Positions 53,575-62,115 of a stretch of DNA of 64,000 nucleotides are shown here, piece by piece. The notes beneath the pieces are model-generated. The model was given only the letters and a program-made list of their open reading frames with translations. It searched no databases and was not told the origin of the DNA. The stretch is from NCBI GenBank assembly GCA_016709865.1, contig JADJLX010000003.1, positions 248,001-312,000 of the forward strand, read 5' to 3'. The translations under genes and the position numbers were made by a program. The stretch comes from Bacteroidales bacterium (lineage in GTDB: Bacteria > Bacteroidota > Bacteroidia > Bacteroidales > VadinHA17). The stretch's first letter is position 1, and every line of letters begins with the position of its first letter.

Positions 53575-54948
53575 ATGATTACAGTAATTATACCAACCCT
53601 GAATGAGCAGAATACTATTTCGCAGGTAGTAGGTCTTATTAAGAGAACTGAATTAGTTACTGAAATCCTTGTTATTGATGATAAATCACTTGATGATACT
53701 ATAAAAAATGCGAAGAGTGACAAGGTCAAAATATTCACAAGTACCAAACTGGGTAAAGGAGCATCCATGCGAGATGGGATGCTTCTCGCAAGTAATGAAA
53801 TAATAGCCTACTTAGATGCAGATATTGTTTCATATCCGCAGAATATAATTGAATTACTCACAGGGCCTATCATTTCGGGAGAAGCTGATTTTGTAAAATC
53901 ATTCTTCAATCGTCAGGCTGGCAGAGTAACTGAATTGGTTGCAAAGCCTTTACTGAGCATTCTTTTCCCCGAACTTGCCCACTTCTCGCAACCATTAAGC
54001 GGTATGATAGCCGGAAGAAAGTCGTTTTTCGAGAAGGTGACTTTCGAAAATGATTATGGAGTTGATATCGGACTTCTGATTGATATGTCGCATCTTAATG
54101 CAAGAATATCGGAAGTTGATATCGGGTATATTGAAAACCGGATGCAGTCGTGGGAGCAGTTGGCAAAAATGTCAAACGAAGTATCAAGAGCAATCTTAAC
54201 ACGCGCTGAATTAATTAAACAGTCTAATCTTCAAACACTTGGAAATATTTCAATTATAAGAGATCAGATGGATTTTGCAATAAAAGAGAGTGTGTCCGGC
54301 TTGAAGAAAATGCTGATTTTTGACATGGATAATACAATCCTGCATCACAGCTTTATTACAACGGTGGCAACAGAATTTAAGTTTAAGGATAAGCTTATTT
54401 CAATTGTATCTGAGAACAGTAATCCCTATACAAGAACAAAATTAATTGCCAGACTTATTAAAGGGCTGAATATAAAACAGTTGTTAGAAGTTGTTGATGG
54501 CATTCCGGTTACTCACGATTTTGAAAATATTATTAAAATATTTAAAAACAACGGATACGTCTGTGGAATAATAAGCGATAGCTACGATTGTATTACAAAT
54601 CATATAGTTAATAAGTTTGGTCTTGATTTTTCCATTGCTAATGAACTGGAGTTTTCAAATAGCATAGCCACAGGCGAAGTTAAAATTCCATCAGTTTTTA
54701 TTAAAACAAGGGAAAGTGACTGTAATCATGATTTTTGTAAATCGAATGCAATGAGAGAAATAGCCAGCCGATACAAGATTGACTTAAAAAACATAATCGC
54801 GATCGGCGACAGTGAAAGTGATATTTGTATGATAAAGGATTGTGGAATTGGTATCTCATTTTGTTCATCGAATGAAACACTTAACATGGTAGCCAGCAAG
54901 ACAATTACTGATAGAACATTTACTTCACTTACAGAATTCATTCAATAA
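53575..54948 (+). CDS. Fused GT2/GT81-like glycosyltransferase and HAD phosphatase (GpgS-like)
   Basis: 457 aa. Residues 1-230 are a GT-A glycosyltransferase: IPTLNEQNTISQV, LVIDDKSLDD, DAD metal motif at 81-83, then PLSGMIAGRKSFFE and YGVDIGLLIDM (161-171), the last two like glucosyl-3-phosphoglycerate synthase. Residues 246-457 are a HAD phosphatase of the phosphoserine-phosphatase type: nucleophile Asp250 in FDMDNT, motif II IISDSYD, motif IV AIGDSESD. A synthase joined to its phosphatase would yield glucosylglycerate or mannosylglycerate, a compatible solute. This is inference; no donor specificity is visible. Same unit as nhaA. Confidence 0.75.
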   Translation: MITVIIPTLNEQNTISQVVGLIKRTELVTEILVIDDKSLDDTIKNAKSDKVKIFTSTKLGKGASMRDGMLLASNEIIAYLDADIVSYPQNIIELLTGPIISGEADFVKSFFNRQAGRVTELVAKPLLSILFPELAHFSQPLSGMIAGRKSFFEKVTFENDYGVDIGLLIDMSHLNARISEVDIGYIENRMQSWEQLAKMSNEVSRAILTRAELIKQSNLQTLGNISIIRDQMDFAIKESVSGLKKMLIFDMDNTILHHSFITTVATEFKFKDKLISIVSENSNPYTRTKLIARLIKGLNIKQLLEVVDGIPVTHDFENIIKIFKNNGYVCGIISDSYDCITNHIVNKFGLDFSIANELEFSNSIATGEVKIPSVFIKTRESDCNHDFCKSNAMREIASRYKIDLKNIIAIGDSESDICMIKDCGIGISFCSSNETLNMVASKTITDRTFTSLTEFIQ

Positions 54949-54961
54949 AATTATATTTTAA

Positions 54962-55066
54962 ATGAGAGCTATTATTGGCATACTGTCTTATCTGGCAATT
55001 GTAATGATTGCGGTAATAATAATGATTAATGAACTGATTAAAAACCGCAGAGAGAATTTAAAGTAA
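54962..55066 (+). CDS. 34-aa membrane peptide
   Basis: ATG 54962 to TAA 55066. One membrane segment of about 22 residues (IIGILSYLAIVMIAVIIMI) followed by a basic tail (KNRRENLK). It starts 13 bp after the GT-HAD stop and ends 37 bp before nhaA, inside what looks like a single transcript. It is unrelated in sequence to the 33-aa peptide upstream. A transporter-associated small subunit (as KdpF is to Kdp) is one possibility. Confidence 0.5.
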   Translation: MRAIIGILSYLAIVMIAVIIMINELIKNRRENLK

Positions 55067-55103
55067 ACTCTGCTGAAAATATTTTAAGCATAGATTAAGA
55101 TAA

Positions 55104-56255
55104 GTGAGACTGACAAAACTCTATAAAGAGTTCTTTAGCAGTGAAAAAGCAGGAGGACTGATGCTGATTTTGGCAACAGTGATCTCACTTCTGCTGGCCA
55201 ATTCTTCTTTACAGGATTCTTATGTAAGTCTCTGGAAATATGAATTTTCCGGGCATAGTATGGTACATTGGATTAATGATGGTCTGATGACCATATTTTT
55301 TTTATTGATTGGTTTGGAATTAGAACGTGAAATTTATAAAGGAGAGCTCTCAAGCTTTAAGAATGCCTCATTACCAATTTTTGGAGCAATAGGCGGAATG
55401 TTGATTCCAGCTGCAATTTTTCTGTTATTTAATTATGGTAAAGATACTCAGTCCGGGGCAGGTATACCAACTGCAACCGATATAGCTTTCGCAATCGGGA
55501 TAATATCACTTTTAGGAAATCGTGTACCTGCAACACTAAAGATATTCCTTACAGCTCTTGCCGTTATTGATGATTTAGGTGCTATTATTATAATTGCCTT
55601 ATTTTATACAGCCAGTGTTTCATTTATATATCTAATTCTGGCTCTGACTGTGTTTGTTGTTCTGTTAGGCTTTAATAAACTGAAAATTAATAATCTGGTT
55701 TTGTATTTAATTGGAGGTATTTTAATGTGGTTTTTTATGTCACGCTCCGGTGTCCATCCAACAATAACTGGTGTATTGCTGGCCTTTACAATTCCTTTTG
55801 GTGACGGGCTGGAGAAATCTCCTTCCTATATTCTTCAGCATATGCTCCATAAGCCGGTTGCTTTTCTTATTATCCCCTTGTTTGCACTCGCAAATACAGG
55901 AATCACTATCGGTAGCGACCTTATTGCCGGGTTAGGGAATGATTACAGTTTAGGTATTATTGCTGGCCTTATTGTAGGTAAACCTTTGGGAATCTGGCTC
56001 TTTTCAGTTATTGGTGTTAGTCTCGGTCTATGTTCATTACCTTCTGATGTCAAATGGACGAATATTCTGGGAATTGGTTTCCTGGGTGGTATAGGATTTA
56101 CCATGTCTATTTTCATTTGTCTTCTTGCATTCGATAATCAGCGAATGATCGACACTGCTAAAATTGCAATACTTGCCGGATCATTACTTGCAGGTATATT
56201 TGGTCTGATCATTTTGAAACTTACACTTAAATCCCCGGCAAGTAATTATGAGTAA
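55104..56255 (+). CDS. nhaA: Na+/H+ antiporter NhaA
   Basis: 383 aa, GTG start at 55104. Twelve membrane helices. The antiporter core is intact: TATDIAFAIG in TM4 and FLTALAVIDDLGAIIIIALFY with the ion-binding Asp pair in TM5. Also LIGLELERE near the N-terminus. NhaA exports Na+ (or Li+) for two H+ and is active at alkaline pH. It is last in the unit controlled by the 53208 operator. Confidence 0.95.
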   Translation: MRLTKLYKEFFSSEKAGGLMLILATVISLLLANSSLQDSYVSLWKYEFSGHSMVHWINDGLMTIFFLLIGLELEREIYKGELSSFKNASLPIFGAIGGMLIPAAIFLLFNYGKDTQSGAGIPTATDIAFAIGIISLLGNRVPATLKIFLTALAVIDDLGAIIIIALFYTASVSFIYLILALTVFVVLLGFNKLKINNLVLYLIGGILMWFFMSRSGVHPTITGVLLAFTIPFGDGLEKSPSYILQHMLHKPVAFLIIPLFALANTGITIGSDLIAGLGNDYSLGIIAGLIVGKPLGIWLFSVIGVSLGLCSLPSDVKWTNILGIGFLGGIGFTMSIFICLLAFDNQRMIDTAKIAILAGSLLAGIFGLIILKLTLKSPASNYE

Positions 56256-56281
56256 AAAAAGCCTTATTCTGAGTCTTGCTT

Positions 56282-57016
56282 TTATTTTTTCAGTGCTGCT
56301 TTTGTGAATATGTGTTCCGGAATATTCTGGTTAAATTTTATACTGGTCATAGTAAATTCTGTTCCATCACCTTCTTTTAGAGCGTCTTTGTAAATTATCT
56401 TCGTTGGAAACCATCTGCCCTGGATCTGTTTCACCTCAGAAAGTGTTGTTCTCTTAAGTAACTGGCCGCTTTTTGCGAACATTTCCTGTTTCAATGGTAC
56501 AAACCGTTCAGCGTCAACCCAGATTTTCTGTTTAAAATAAGTAGCATCTTCGACTTTTGCAGTTAATTCAAGAACATAAGTTTTCCTGTCGTCAATTGTT
56601 TCATTCCCGGTTACTCTTGAAGAGTAGATCTCTGTCAGTTTTCGGTCATCCATCATATCTTCATAGGATAAATCTGAACCCATTACAGATTGCCTTAACA
56701 TATGTCCTGAAATCTGAATTATCCTGTCGGTTGAAGGAGAGTAAATCCAAAGCTGATTACCCAGTTTCAGCATTTTAGTACCCATTTCCCTGGCGGGTGA
56801 AAGATATTCTGTAAATGATTGTTTATTCCCGGCTGAATAAGTTACAGATGTAATGTTTCTGCTTGTCCGGCGACCATGAATAATCATTTCAGATTCGAAA
56901 ATTCTATTATTAGATGACATGTTTCTGTCAACTTTGTCTAGAATCTCCTGAGCATCCTGTGGAGCGAATGCAAAGAGAAAAACAGGTATTGATAGTAATA
57001 TTATTTGTTTTTTCAT
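56282..57016 (-). CDS. LolA-like outer-membrane lipoprotein-sorting protein
   Basis: 244 aa. Signal peptide 1-18. Half-barrel LolA/LppX-type fold with ILDKVDRNMSS at the start, WIYSPSTDRIIQISG in the middle and YVLELTAKVED later (pfam17131 type). It should carry a lipid-modified or hydrophobic substrate across the periplasm. It is last in the minus-strand tetR-barrel-ABC operon, which gives it a cognate inner-membrane extractor and an outer-membrane barrel. Confidence 0.85.
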   Translation of the reverse strand: MKKQIILLSIPVFLFAFAPQDAQEILDKVDRNMSSNNRIFESEMIIHGRRTSRNITSVTYSAGNKQSFTEYLSPAREMGTKMLKLGNQLWIYSPSTDRIIQISGHMLRQSVMGSDLSYEDMMDDRKLTEIYSSRVTGNETIDDRKTYVLELTAKVEDATYFKQKIWVDAERFVPLKQEMFAKSGQLLKRTTLSEVKQIQGRWFPTKIIYKDALKEGDGTEFTMTSIKFNQNIPEHIFTKAALKK

Positions 57017-57072
57017 TTTGGTTGATTATTTATTAATAGAAGATTCGAATATATATCAGATATATTCTAAGA

Positions 57073-58347
57073 TTAAACTTCAAGTTCTTTAAACAGTCTT
57101 GAGGTTTTTCGCTTATAAATTGCCAGTCCGGCCAGTGCATTTCCCAAGACAGTTGCAATAACTCCGGGGAAAAACCCTATATAAAACAGTGCAGGGGATA
57201 TTTTAGCCTTCAATACAGTCGGAATCATCATACCCATATTCTGTGTCACACTTCCAAGATTTAATCCATAGGTCTGGAGATACCAGGCAGCTACCAACCC
57301 GAGAGCAGTACCCAAAAGCGAACCAATTATTCCGATAAGAACAGCCTCAAGTATTGTAGTGCTATAAATATGCTTTTTCTCCTCGCCAAGGGCGAGCCTG
57401 ATGCCGTATTCGCTGTATCTTCTCAATCCGCCAAGCAAGCCTGTGTTCCACAAAACTACCGACATGGCCAGAACAAAAATAATAATCATTATTGACCCAA
57501 CATTTTCTGACATCATTAGGTACTGACCCATATCATTCTGATCAACCAGACGTAACATCTCCGGAGAAAATTCATCATTTATTGAACTGTACTGTGCATT
57601 GAATTTCTCCTTAACAGAAAGAGCTTTCAGATCATTATATTCTCTATCATTGAAATATCCAAGAATTTCACCTGATGCATCATTCATATCCAGTGCTTCC
57701 TGTGCATCGAGAATATCAATGAAGACAGCTCCCCTGTCGAGAAATGCATTTCCAAACCTCAGAGTCCCCGACACAACGAATGTCTTAAACATCATGCTGC
57801 CATTCATCGTCGAACCAAAAAGTGTGATCTCATTGCCAACAGATACGTCAAACTTCTCAGCAAAATCGTCGCTTATAAGTGCTTCTCCTCTTTTAGCAGG
57901 CATAGAACCCTTGACCAATGATTTTCCTACATTCATTCTCTCAGGTTCAGATGAGCCGGAGGAGAGAAGATCAATTGCCGTTCCGGCGGCTGGTCCCTGA
58001 CCTCTTGTTTCACCATTTTCGTCAGGAACATCAAGGAGTCCTCCGAAATGGATTCTTTCAACCCATTCCATATCAGGGAATTCTGATTTCAATTCACTTT
58101 TTAGAGAGCTTACATTAATTAACGCAAGATCGTTAGGCATCTGGTCCTGGTTTTCAGCGTATGCTCTGGTCATAATTTTTACATGTCCGGTGGTGAATCT
58201 GGCACTTAAATCGATCATATCGCTGAATACTCCGCTCAGGTAGCCACTCAGAAATACAGTCAGAAATACACCTGCAGCAACTACTATTACCGGTAGCAGG
58301 CTCCTGCTCTTATCGCGGATAATACCTTTTAATATAAATTTTATCAT
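57073..58347 (-). CDS. FtsX/LolE-type ABC permease (2)
   Basis: 424 aa. An N-terminal membrane helix (VVAAGVFLTVFLSG), a large periplasmic domain (about 45-275), and three C-terminal helices (about 285-310, 335-370, 385-410), the MacB/FtsX plan. It overlaps the previous permease by 4 bp (translational coupling). Two different permeases plus one ATPase match a LolCDE-type complex. Confidence 0.9.
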   Translation of the reverse strand: MIKFILKGIIRDKSRSLLPVIVVAAGVFLTVFLSGYLSGVFSDMIDLSARFTTGHVKIMTRAYAENQDQMPNDLALINVSSLKSELKSEFPDMEWVERIHFGGLLDVPDENGETRGQGPAAGTAIDLLSSGSSEPERMNVGKSLVKGSMPAKRGEALISDDFAEKFDVSVGNEITLFGSTMNGSMMFKTFVVSGTLRFGNAFLDRGAVFIDILDAQEALDMNDASGEILGYFNDREYNDLKALSVKEKFNAQYSSINDEFSPEMLRLVDQNDMGQYLMMSENVGSIMIIIFVLAMSVVLWNTGLLGGLRRYSEYGIRLALGEEKKHIYSTTILEAVLIGIIGSLLGTALGLVAAWYLQTYGLNLGSVTQNMGMMIPTVLKAKISPALFYIGFFPGVIATVLGNALAGLAIYKRKTSRLFKELEV

Positions 58348-59510
58348 TGCAGTTTCCCTTTTAATGCATCAGTTGGTTTCATCTTAGATATTTTTCGAGA
58401 AGGCAGGTAACTTACAACAGTCGCTGACATAACTACAAGGATTATAGTTGAGGCAATAAGTTTCAGACTATAGTAAGGGTATATTGTCTCAGCAAGTGTG
58501 ATGTTCATATCCTGTCCAATACCAAAGCTGATTCCGGTCTTGTTTATTACAAGCAGGAGAGGAATACCATACAGTGCACCGAGCAGAGTTGCCAGGATGC
58601 TGTGAGTCCCTCCTTCAACTGTAAAAATTCCAACAACCTGATAACGAGTCATTCCGAGTGCTATGTAGGTTCCAATTTCTTTTTGCCGGCGGAAGATAGA
58701 GAGAACCTGAGTATCAAATATTGCAATCAGTGCAATTAACAGGAGGAATATCTGCATAATGCTTGCACCAACCCTTTTTGAAAGGATTAGTTTATCAAAA
58801 TCAGCTAATAGAAAACTGAGATCCCTGAATATCCAGTTTTCCGGATTTTTATTTATATAGTTTTCTCCTGTTACAAGGTAGGTTGCCTCATTTTGCATCC
58901 CCATCATTTTTTGAAGAACCCCAATAGGCAGGTATACTTGTCCGTTGTCGGCTTCAGGAACATCACAATTGAAAATCTCAGATATATTCACTTCACGGGC
59001 ATCAAAAGTCCCGTTTTTGTCACGCCATCGTATCAACAGTTTATCTCCTTTTTTCAGGTTTGCTGATTCAGCAAATCTTTTTCCTATAATCGCATTATCC
59101 TGACTAATTTCAGTTATTAAGGACTGAGAGGGAAGAGAGAGAATTGTTTGTTCAGGATCTATCCCTTTCAGTATTACACCTAAGGATCTGCCCTGCGGGA
59201 AAGCAGTAGCCTGGGCGACCAGTACGGGAACAAGATTTTTTTTCTCCACTTCTGCAACAATCTCCGGCGATAAGACATTGTGCGAATCCTGAAAAGTATA
59301 TGGATCAAAACGATCAAAACCGGGATGCCATAATTGGCCTGCACCTGTAACCCAGGCAATTGTGTCATTCCTCCCCTGACGGTTCCATCCGTCGAGCATG
59401 CCATTGTAGAATATTATAATCACGAAGGCAAATGAGAGAACCGAAACATTAAGCCATGTTCTCAACCCGGCACCCATAAGATTTTTTAATGCTAATTTGA
59501 ATGCTAACAT
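58344..59510 (-). CDS. FtsX/LolC-type ABC permease (1)
   Basis: 388 aa, same plan as its neighbour: one N-terminal helix (SVLSFAFVIIIFYN), a periplasmic domain with a MacB-like fold, and three C-terminal helices starting IFLLLIALIAIFD. It starts 4 bp after the ATPase gene. The partner permease is 36 aa longer. Confidence 0.9.
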   Translation of the reverse strand: MLAFKLALKNLMGAGLRTWLNVSVLSFAFVIIIFYNGMLDGWNRQGRNDTIAWVTGAGQLWHPGFDRFDPYTFQDSHNVLSPEIVAEVEKKNLVPVLVAQATAFPQGRSLGVILKGIDPEQTILSLPSQSLITEISQDNAIIGKRFAESANLKKGDKLLIRWRDKNGTFDAREVNISEIFNCDVPEADNGQVYLPIGVLQKMMGMQNEATYLVTGENYINKNPENWIFRDLSFLLADFDKLILSKRVGASIMQIFLLLIALIAIFDTQVLSIFRRQKEIGTYIALGMTRYQVVGIFTVEGGTHSILATLLGALYGIPLLLVINKTGISFGIGQDMNITLAETIYPYYSLKLIASTIILVVMSATVVSYLPSRKISKMKPTDALKGKLQ

Positions 59511-59514
59511 TGTA

Positions 59515-60222
59515 CTAAGATTTTGAAGCAGTTATAATTTCATCTTTTACTACCTTTCCATCATCCAGGGAGATGATGCGGTTGAGATAATTCATTACTT
59601 TTTCATCATGTGTGGCAAAAATAAAGGTTGTCTTAAGCTCTCTGTTAAGTTTTTTCATTGTCTGGAGAATATGATGAGAGTTATTTGAATCGAGGTTGGC
59701 AGTCGGTTCGTCTGCAAGAACAATCTCAGGTCTCTTTACCATAGAGCGGGCTATCGCAACACGCTGGCATTCACCTCCGGACAACATTGCAGGTTTTGAG
59801 TGAATCTTTTCTGTTAGTCCAACCCATTCAAGAGCATCCATTACTGCCTTCTTCCTGTCTGAACCTGTCATTTTCTGAAGGAGTAAAGCGAACTCTACAT
59901 TTTCGTAAACAGTATATACCGGAAGGAGGTTATAAGTTTGAAATATAAAGCCGATATGATGGTTTCTGAGTTTTGCTGACTGTTTATGTGTAAGCAACGA
60001 GACAGATTTTCCAAGTACATATACTGCTCCTTCAGAAGGGGTATCGAGTGAGCCAATAATATTCAGAAGAGTTGTTTTTCCTGATCCGCTGGGTCCCACA
60101 AGACCGGCAAATTCACCAGTTCCCAAACTTAAATTTATTCCCTTAAGTGCCGTAAAATCAGCCTTACCAACAGGGAACCGTTTTGTAAGATTTTCAATTT
60201 TAATTATAGAAGAATTTTCCAT
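59515..60222 (-). CDS. LolD/MacB-type ABC transporter ATP-binding protein
   Basis: 235 aa. Walker A GPSGSGKTT (near residue 41), Q-loop FQTYNLLPVYT, signature LSGGECQRVAIA, Walker B IVLADEPTAN and H-loop ATHDEKV. Closest to the LolD/FtsE/MacB family, which power lipoprotein release or export by mechanotransmission instead of transport through the membrane. 10 bp downstream of the barrel gene. Confidence 0.93.
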   Translation of the reverse strand: MENSSIIKIENLTKRFPVGKADFTALKGINLSLGTGEFAGLVGPSGSGKTTLLNIIGSLDTPSEGAVYVLGKSVSLLTHKQSAKLRNHHIGFIFQTYNLLPVYTVYENVEFALLLQKMTGSDRKKAVMDALEWVGLTEKIHSKPAMLSGGECQRVAIARSMVKRPEIVLADEPTANLDSNNSHHILQTMKKLNRELKTTFIFATHDEKVMNYLNRIISLDDGKVVKDEIITASKS

Positions 60223-60232
60223 ATTTTATCAA

Positions 60233-61375
60233 TTAGTGATTCATTACCAGCATTATCTGAATTCCTTTTCCGGCAAACAGGTTCTGTCCTTCTCCCTGAA
60301 GAGGTATTTTATAGATCCCTGGATTCCAGAATCCAATCAGAAAGAGAGAGAGGTTATTGAACTGTTTTTGCCAGTTTATAAAGTTATATGTTCGGTTGTT
60401 TTTCCAGTCATAATATAAAATTCCGCTCAGATTGTCAAAAAGCCCGATAGGATATGATAAGGTAAACAGAGAAAATGAATTTGTATTCTGAAACCGGAAA
60501 GCGCTTTCATCATATGCTGAAAGTAGTTGCTCATAAGCCATATACAGCCCGTTACCTAAGTCAAATGTATAATCTATTCCGGCATTTAGTATCTCATGAT
60601 TTGTGAAAGGACCAAGTTCTTGATTCTTATTTACCCATGATCCCTCGAACCATAAGCCCGTTACCAGATCGAGTTTAATATCAAAGCCGATCCTGTTTTC
60701 AACTACCTCATTGTACTCAGGCATGACTAGTCCGGAATTTCTTGTATCCGCTATTCGGTGATGATAAGAGATGGCTGCTTCACCTTTTGGAACAGGCACC
60801 TGAATTCTTCCCCCAAGCTCAGGAAAATGCCTGTTAGTCCCTGCAAACTCCCAGCCTCTTGGATCATTGTTTCCGTATAAGCCCCAGAGCCATATATTTG
60901 TATTGTTGAGAAAGTAATACCTTCCCAGAATTCCCCACACACCATCAGTAAGTTTTAGCGGATCGCGTGGGTCAACTTCATCGAACCACATAAGGGGGCG
61001 CATCAGTGAGGCTGAACCGAAATTTAATTTCTGAAGGCCGGCACGCAGTTCAAATTGTTGTGTTGAATACCGTACCCACGCCCTGTATGGTTTCAATTGT
61101 CCTGAAGTATACAGCGAGTCGAATGGATGAATACCTGCACTACCGTTTATATTAAGTGATGCCTCAAAGTCAATTTTATGATTGTTCTTCAGTGCTATTT
61201 CATAATTCATTTGTGGGATATACCTGGCACCTGTGTATACTGGCAGTTCATTACTCCCGTTATATAGTAACCATGCGGAGACCTGCCCTTTAAAGCTCAG
61301 ACTGTCCTGCGCAAGTGAGTTAAAAGCTAACGACCTTAGTAAAAAAATTAATATAAGGGATGCAGTTTTTTGCAT
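60233..61375 (-). CDS. Outer-membrane beta-barrel protein of an export operon
   Basis: 380 aa from ATG 61375. Signal peptide ends near SLAQD. The rest alternates hydrophobic and polar residues with many aromatics: FDEVDPRDPLKLTDGVWG, LWGLYGNNDPRGWEF, VLRAGLQKLNFGSASLMRP-like turns. That fits a DUF1302/porin-like barrel of 14-18 strands. It sits between tetR and the ABC genes, so is probably the outer-membrane component of the same system. Exact family not recognised. Confidence 0.7.
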   Translation of the reverse strand: MQKTASLILIFLLRSLAFNSLAQDSLSFKGQVSAWLLYNGSNELPVYTGARYIPQMNYEIALKNNHKIDFEASLNINGSAGIHPFDSLYTSGQLKPYRAWVRYSTQQFELRAGLQKLNFGSASLMRPLMWFDEVDPRDPLKLTDGVWGILGRYYFLNNTNIWLWGLYGNNDPRGWEFAGTNRHFPELGGRIQVPVPKGEAAISYHHRIADTRNSGLVMPEYNEVVENRIGFDIKLDLVTGLWFEGSWVNKNQELGPFTNHEILNAGIDYTFDLGNGLYMAYEQLLSAYDESAFRFQNTNSFSLFTLSYPIGLFDNLSGILYYDWKNNRTYNFINWQKQFNNLSLFLIGFWNPGIYKIPLQGEGQNLFAGKGIQIMLVMNH

Positions 61376-61376
61376 T

Positions 61377-61964
61377 TTATCTATCAGCCGGGGATATACC
61401 ATAAACAAACATATTTGCCAGCTCCATTATAAGCTCCTGAGGTGAATTAAAAAGTTTAAGTACCTCAGTATCTGTTAGTAATGGCGTTGCCTTTTGCATG
61501 AAACGGAACATGAATTCCACGTTCATATCAGCTCTTATCCAGCCCTCTTTCTGTCCTGATTTAAAGATCTCAAGAGTTTCCTTCCATAAAATACTTGTTT
61601 TTGCTTCAATATGCGGTGTGAGACCAAGTTCCGGGTTATTATAAAAGTCATTCAAAAATTCACTGCTTATGCTATCTGTCCCTTCAAATTTCAACTGAAG
61701 GATCTTCTTCATCTTAATGGAGGGTGTAGAGTTCTCTGTAAATATCTCCCTGAATCTTAACAGACCTTCATCTGCCACCTTATCAAAAACTGCTCTGGCC
61801 ACTTCAAGTTTATTCGGAAAGTACTTATAAAAGGTCATTTTACTTGTTTTAGCTTCCTTGCATATCTCGTCAATTGTAACCCGCCGGAAACCATATTTCC
61901 AGAATAACACTTTAGCTGCACTGATTATTGCTGAGTATTTTATGCTTTTAACCTGTTTCGCCAT
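61377..61964 (-). CDS. TetR/AcrR family transcriptional regulator
   Basis: 195 aa from ATG 61964; the frame extends to 62000 without homology. The N-terminal helix-turn-helix reads AAKVLFWKYGFRRVTIDEIC-KEAKTSKMTFYKYF (motif region residues 20-55), typical of TetR. The C-terminal ligand-binding half (70-195) is of unknown class. First gene of the minus-strand operon. Its ATG is preceded by an AGTATA-A-TATACT palindrome (62013-62025) that is the probable operator, so autoregulation is likely. Confidence 0.9.
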   Translation of the reverse strand: MAKQVKSIKYSAIISAAKVLFWKYGFRRVTIDEICKEAKTSKMTFYKYFPNKLEVARAVFDKVADEGLLRFREIFTENSTPSIKMKKILQLKFEGTDSISSEFLNDFYNNPELGLTPHIEAKTSILWKETLEIFKSGQKEGWIRADMNVEFMFRFMQKATPLLTDTEVLKLFNSPQELIMELANMFVYGISPADR

Positions 61965-61982
61965 TTTATGCAAAAAAATAAG

Positions 61983-62025
61983 TATACGAAAATAAAACAA
62001 ATATACGAAAAAAGTATAATATACT
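61983..62025. promoter_or_regulatory. Candidate TetR operator region
   Basis: Perfect palindrome AGTATA-A-TATACT (62013-62025) plus two direct TATACGAAAA repeats (61983-61992 and 62002-62011) 19 bp apart. All lie just before the TetR gene start in an otherwise AT-rich gap. Confidence 0.55.
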
Positions 62026-62115
62026 AATAATAGTAATATTTATTTATTGCTTTAAAAAAAAGGGACATGCAGCAGCATATCCCTTATATAAGGTAGATGA
62101 AAAAGTTATGTTATT

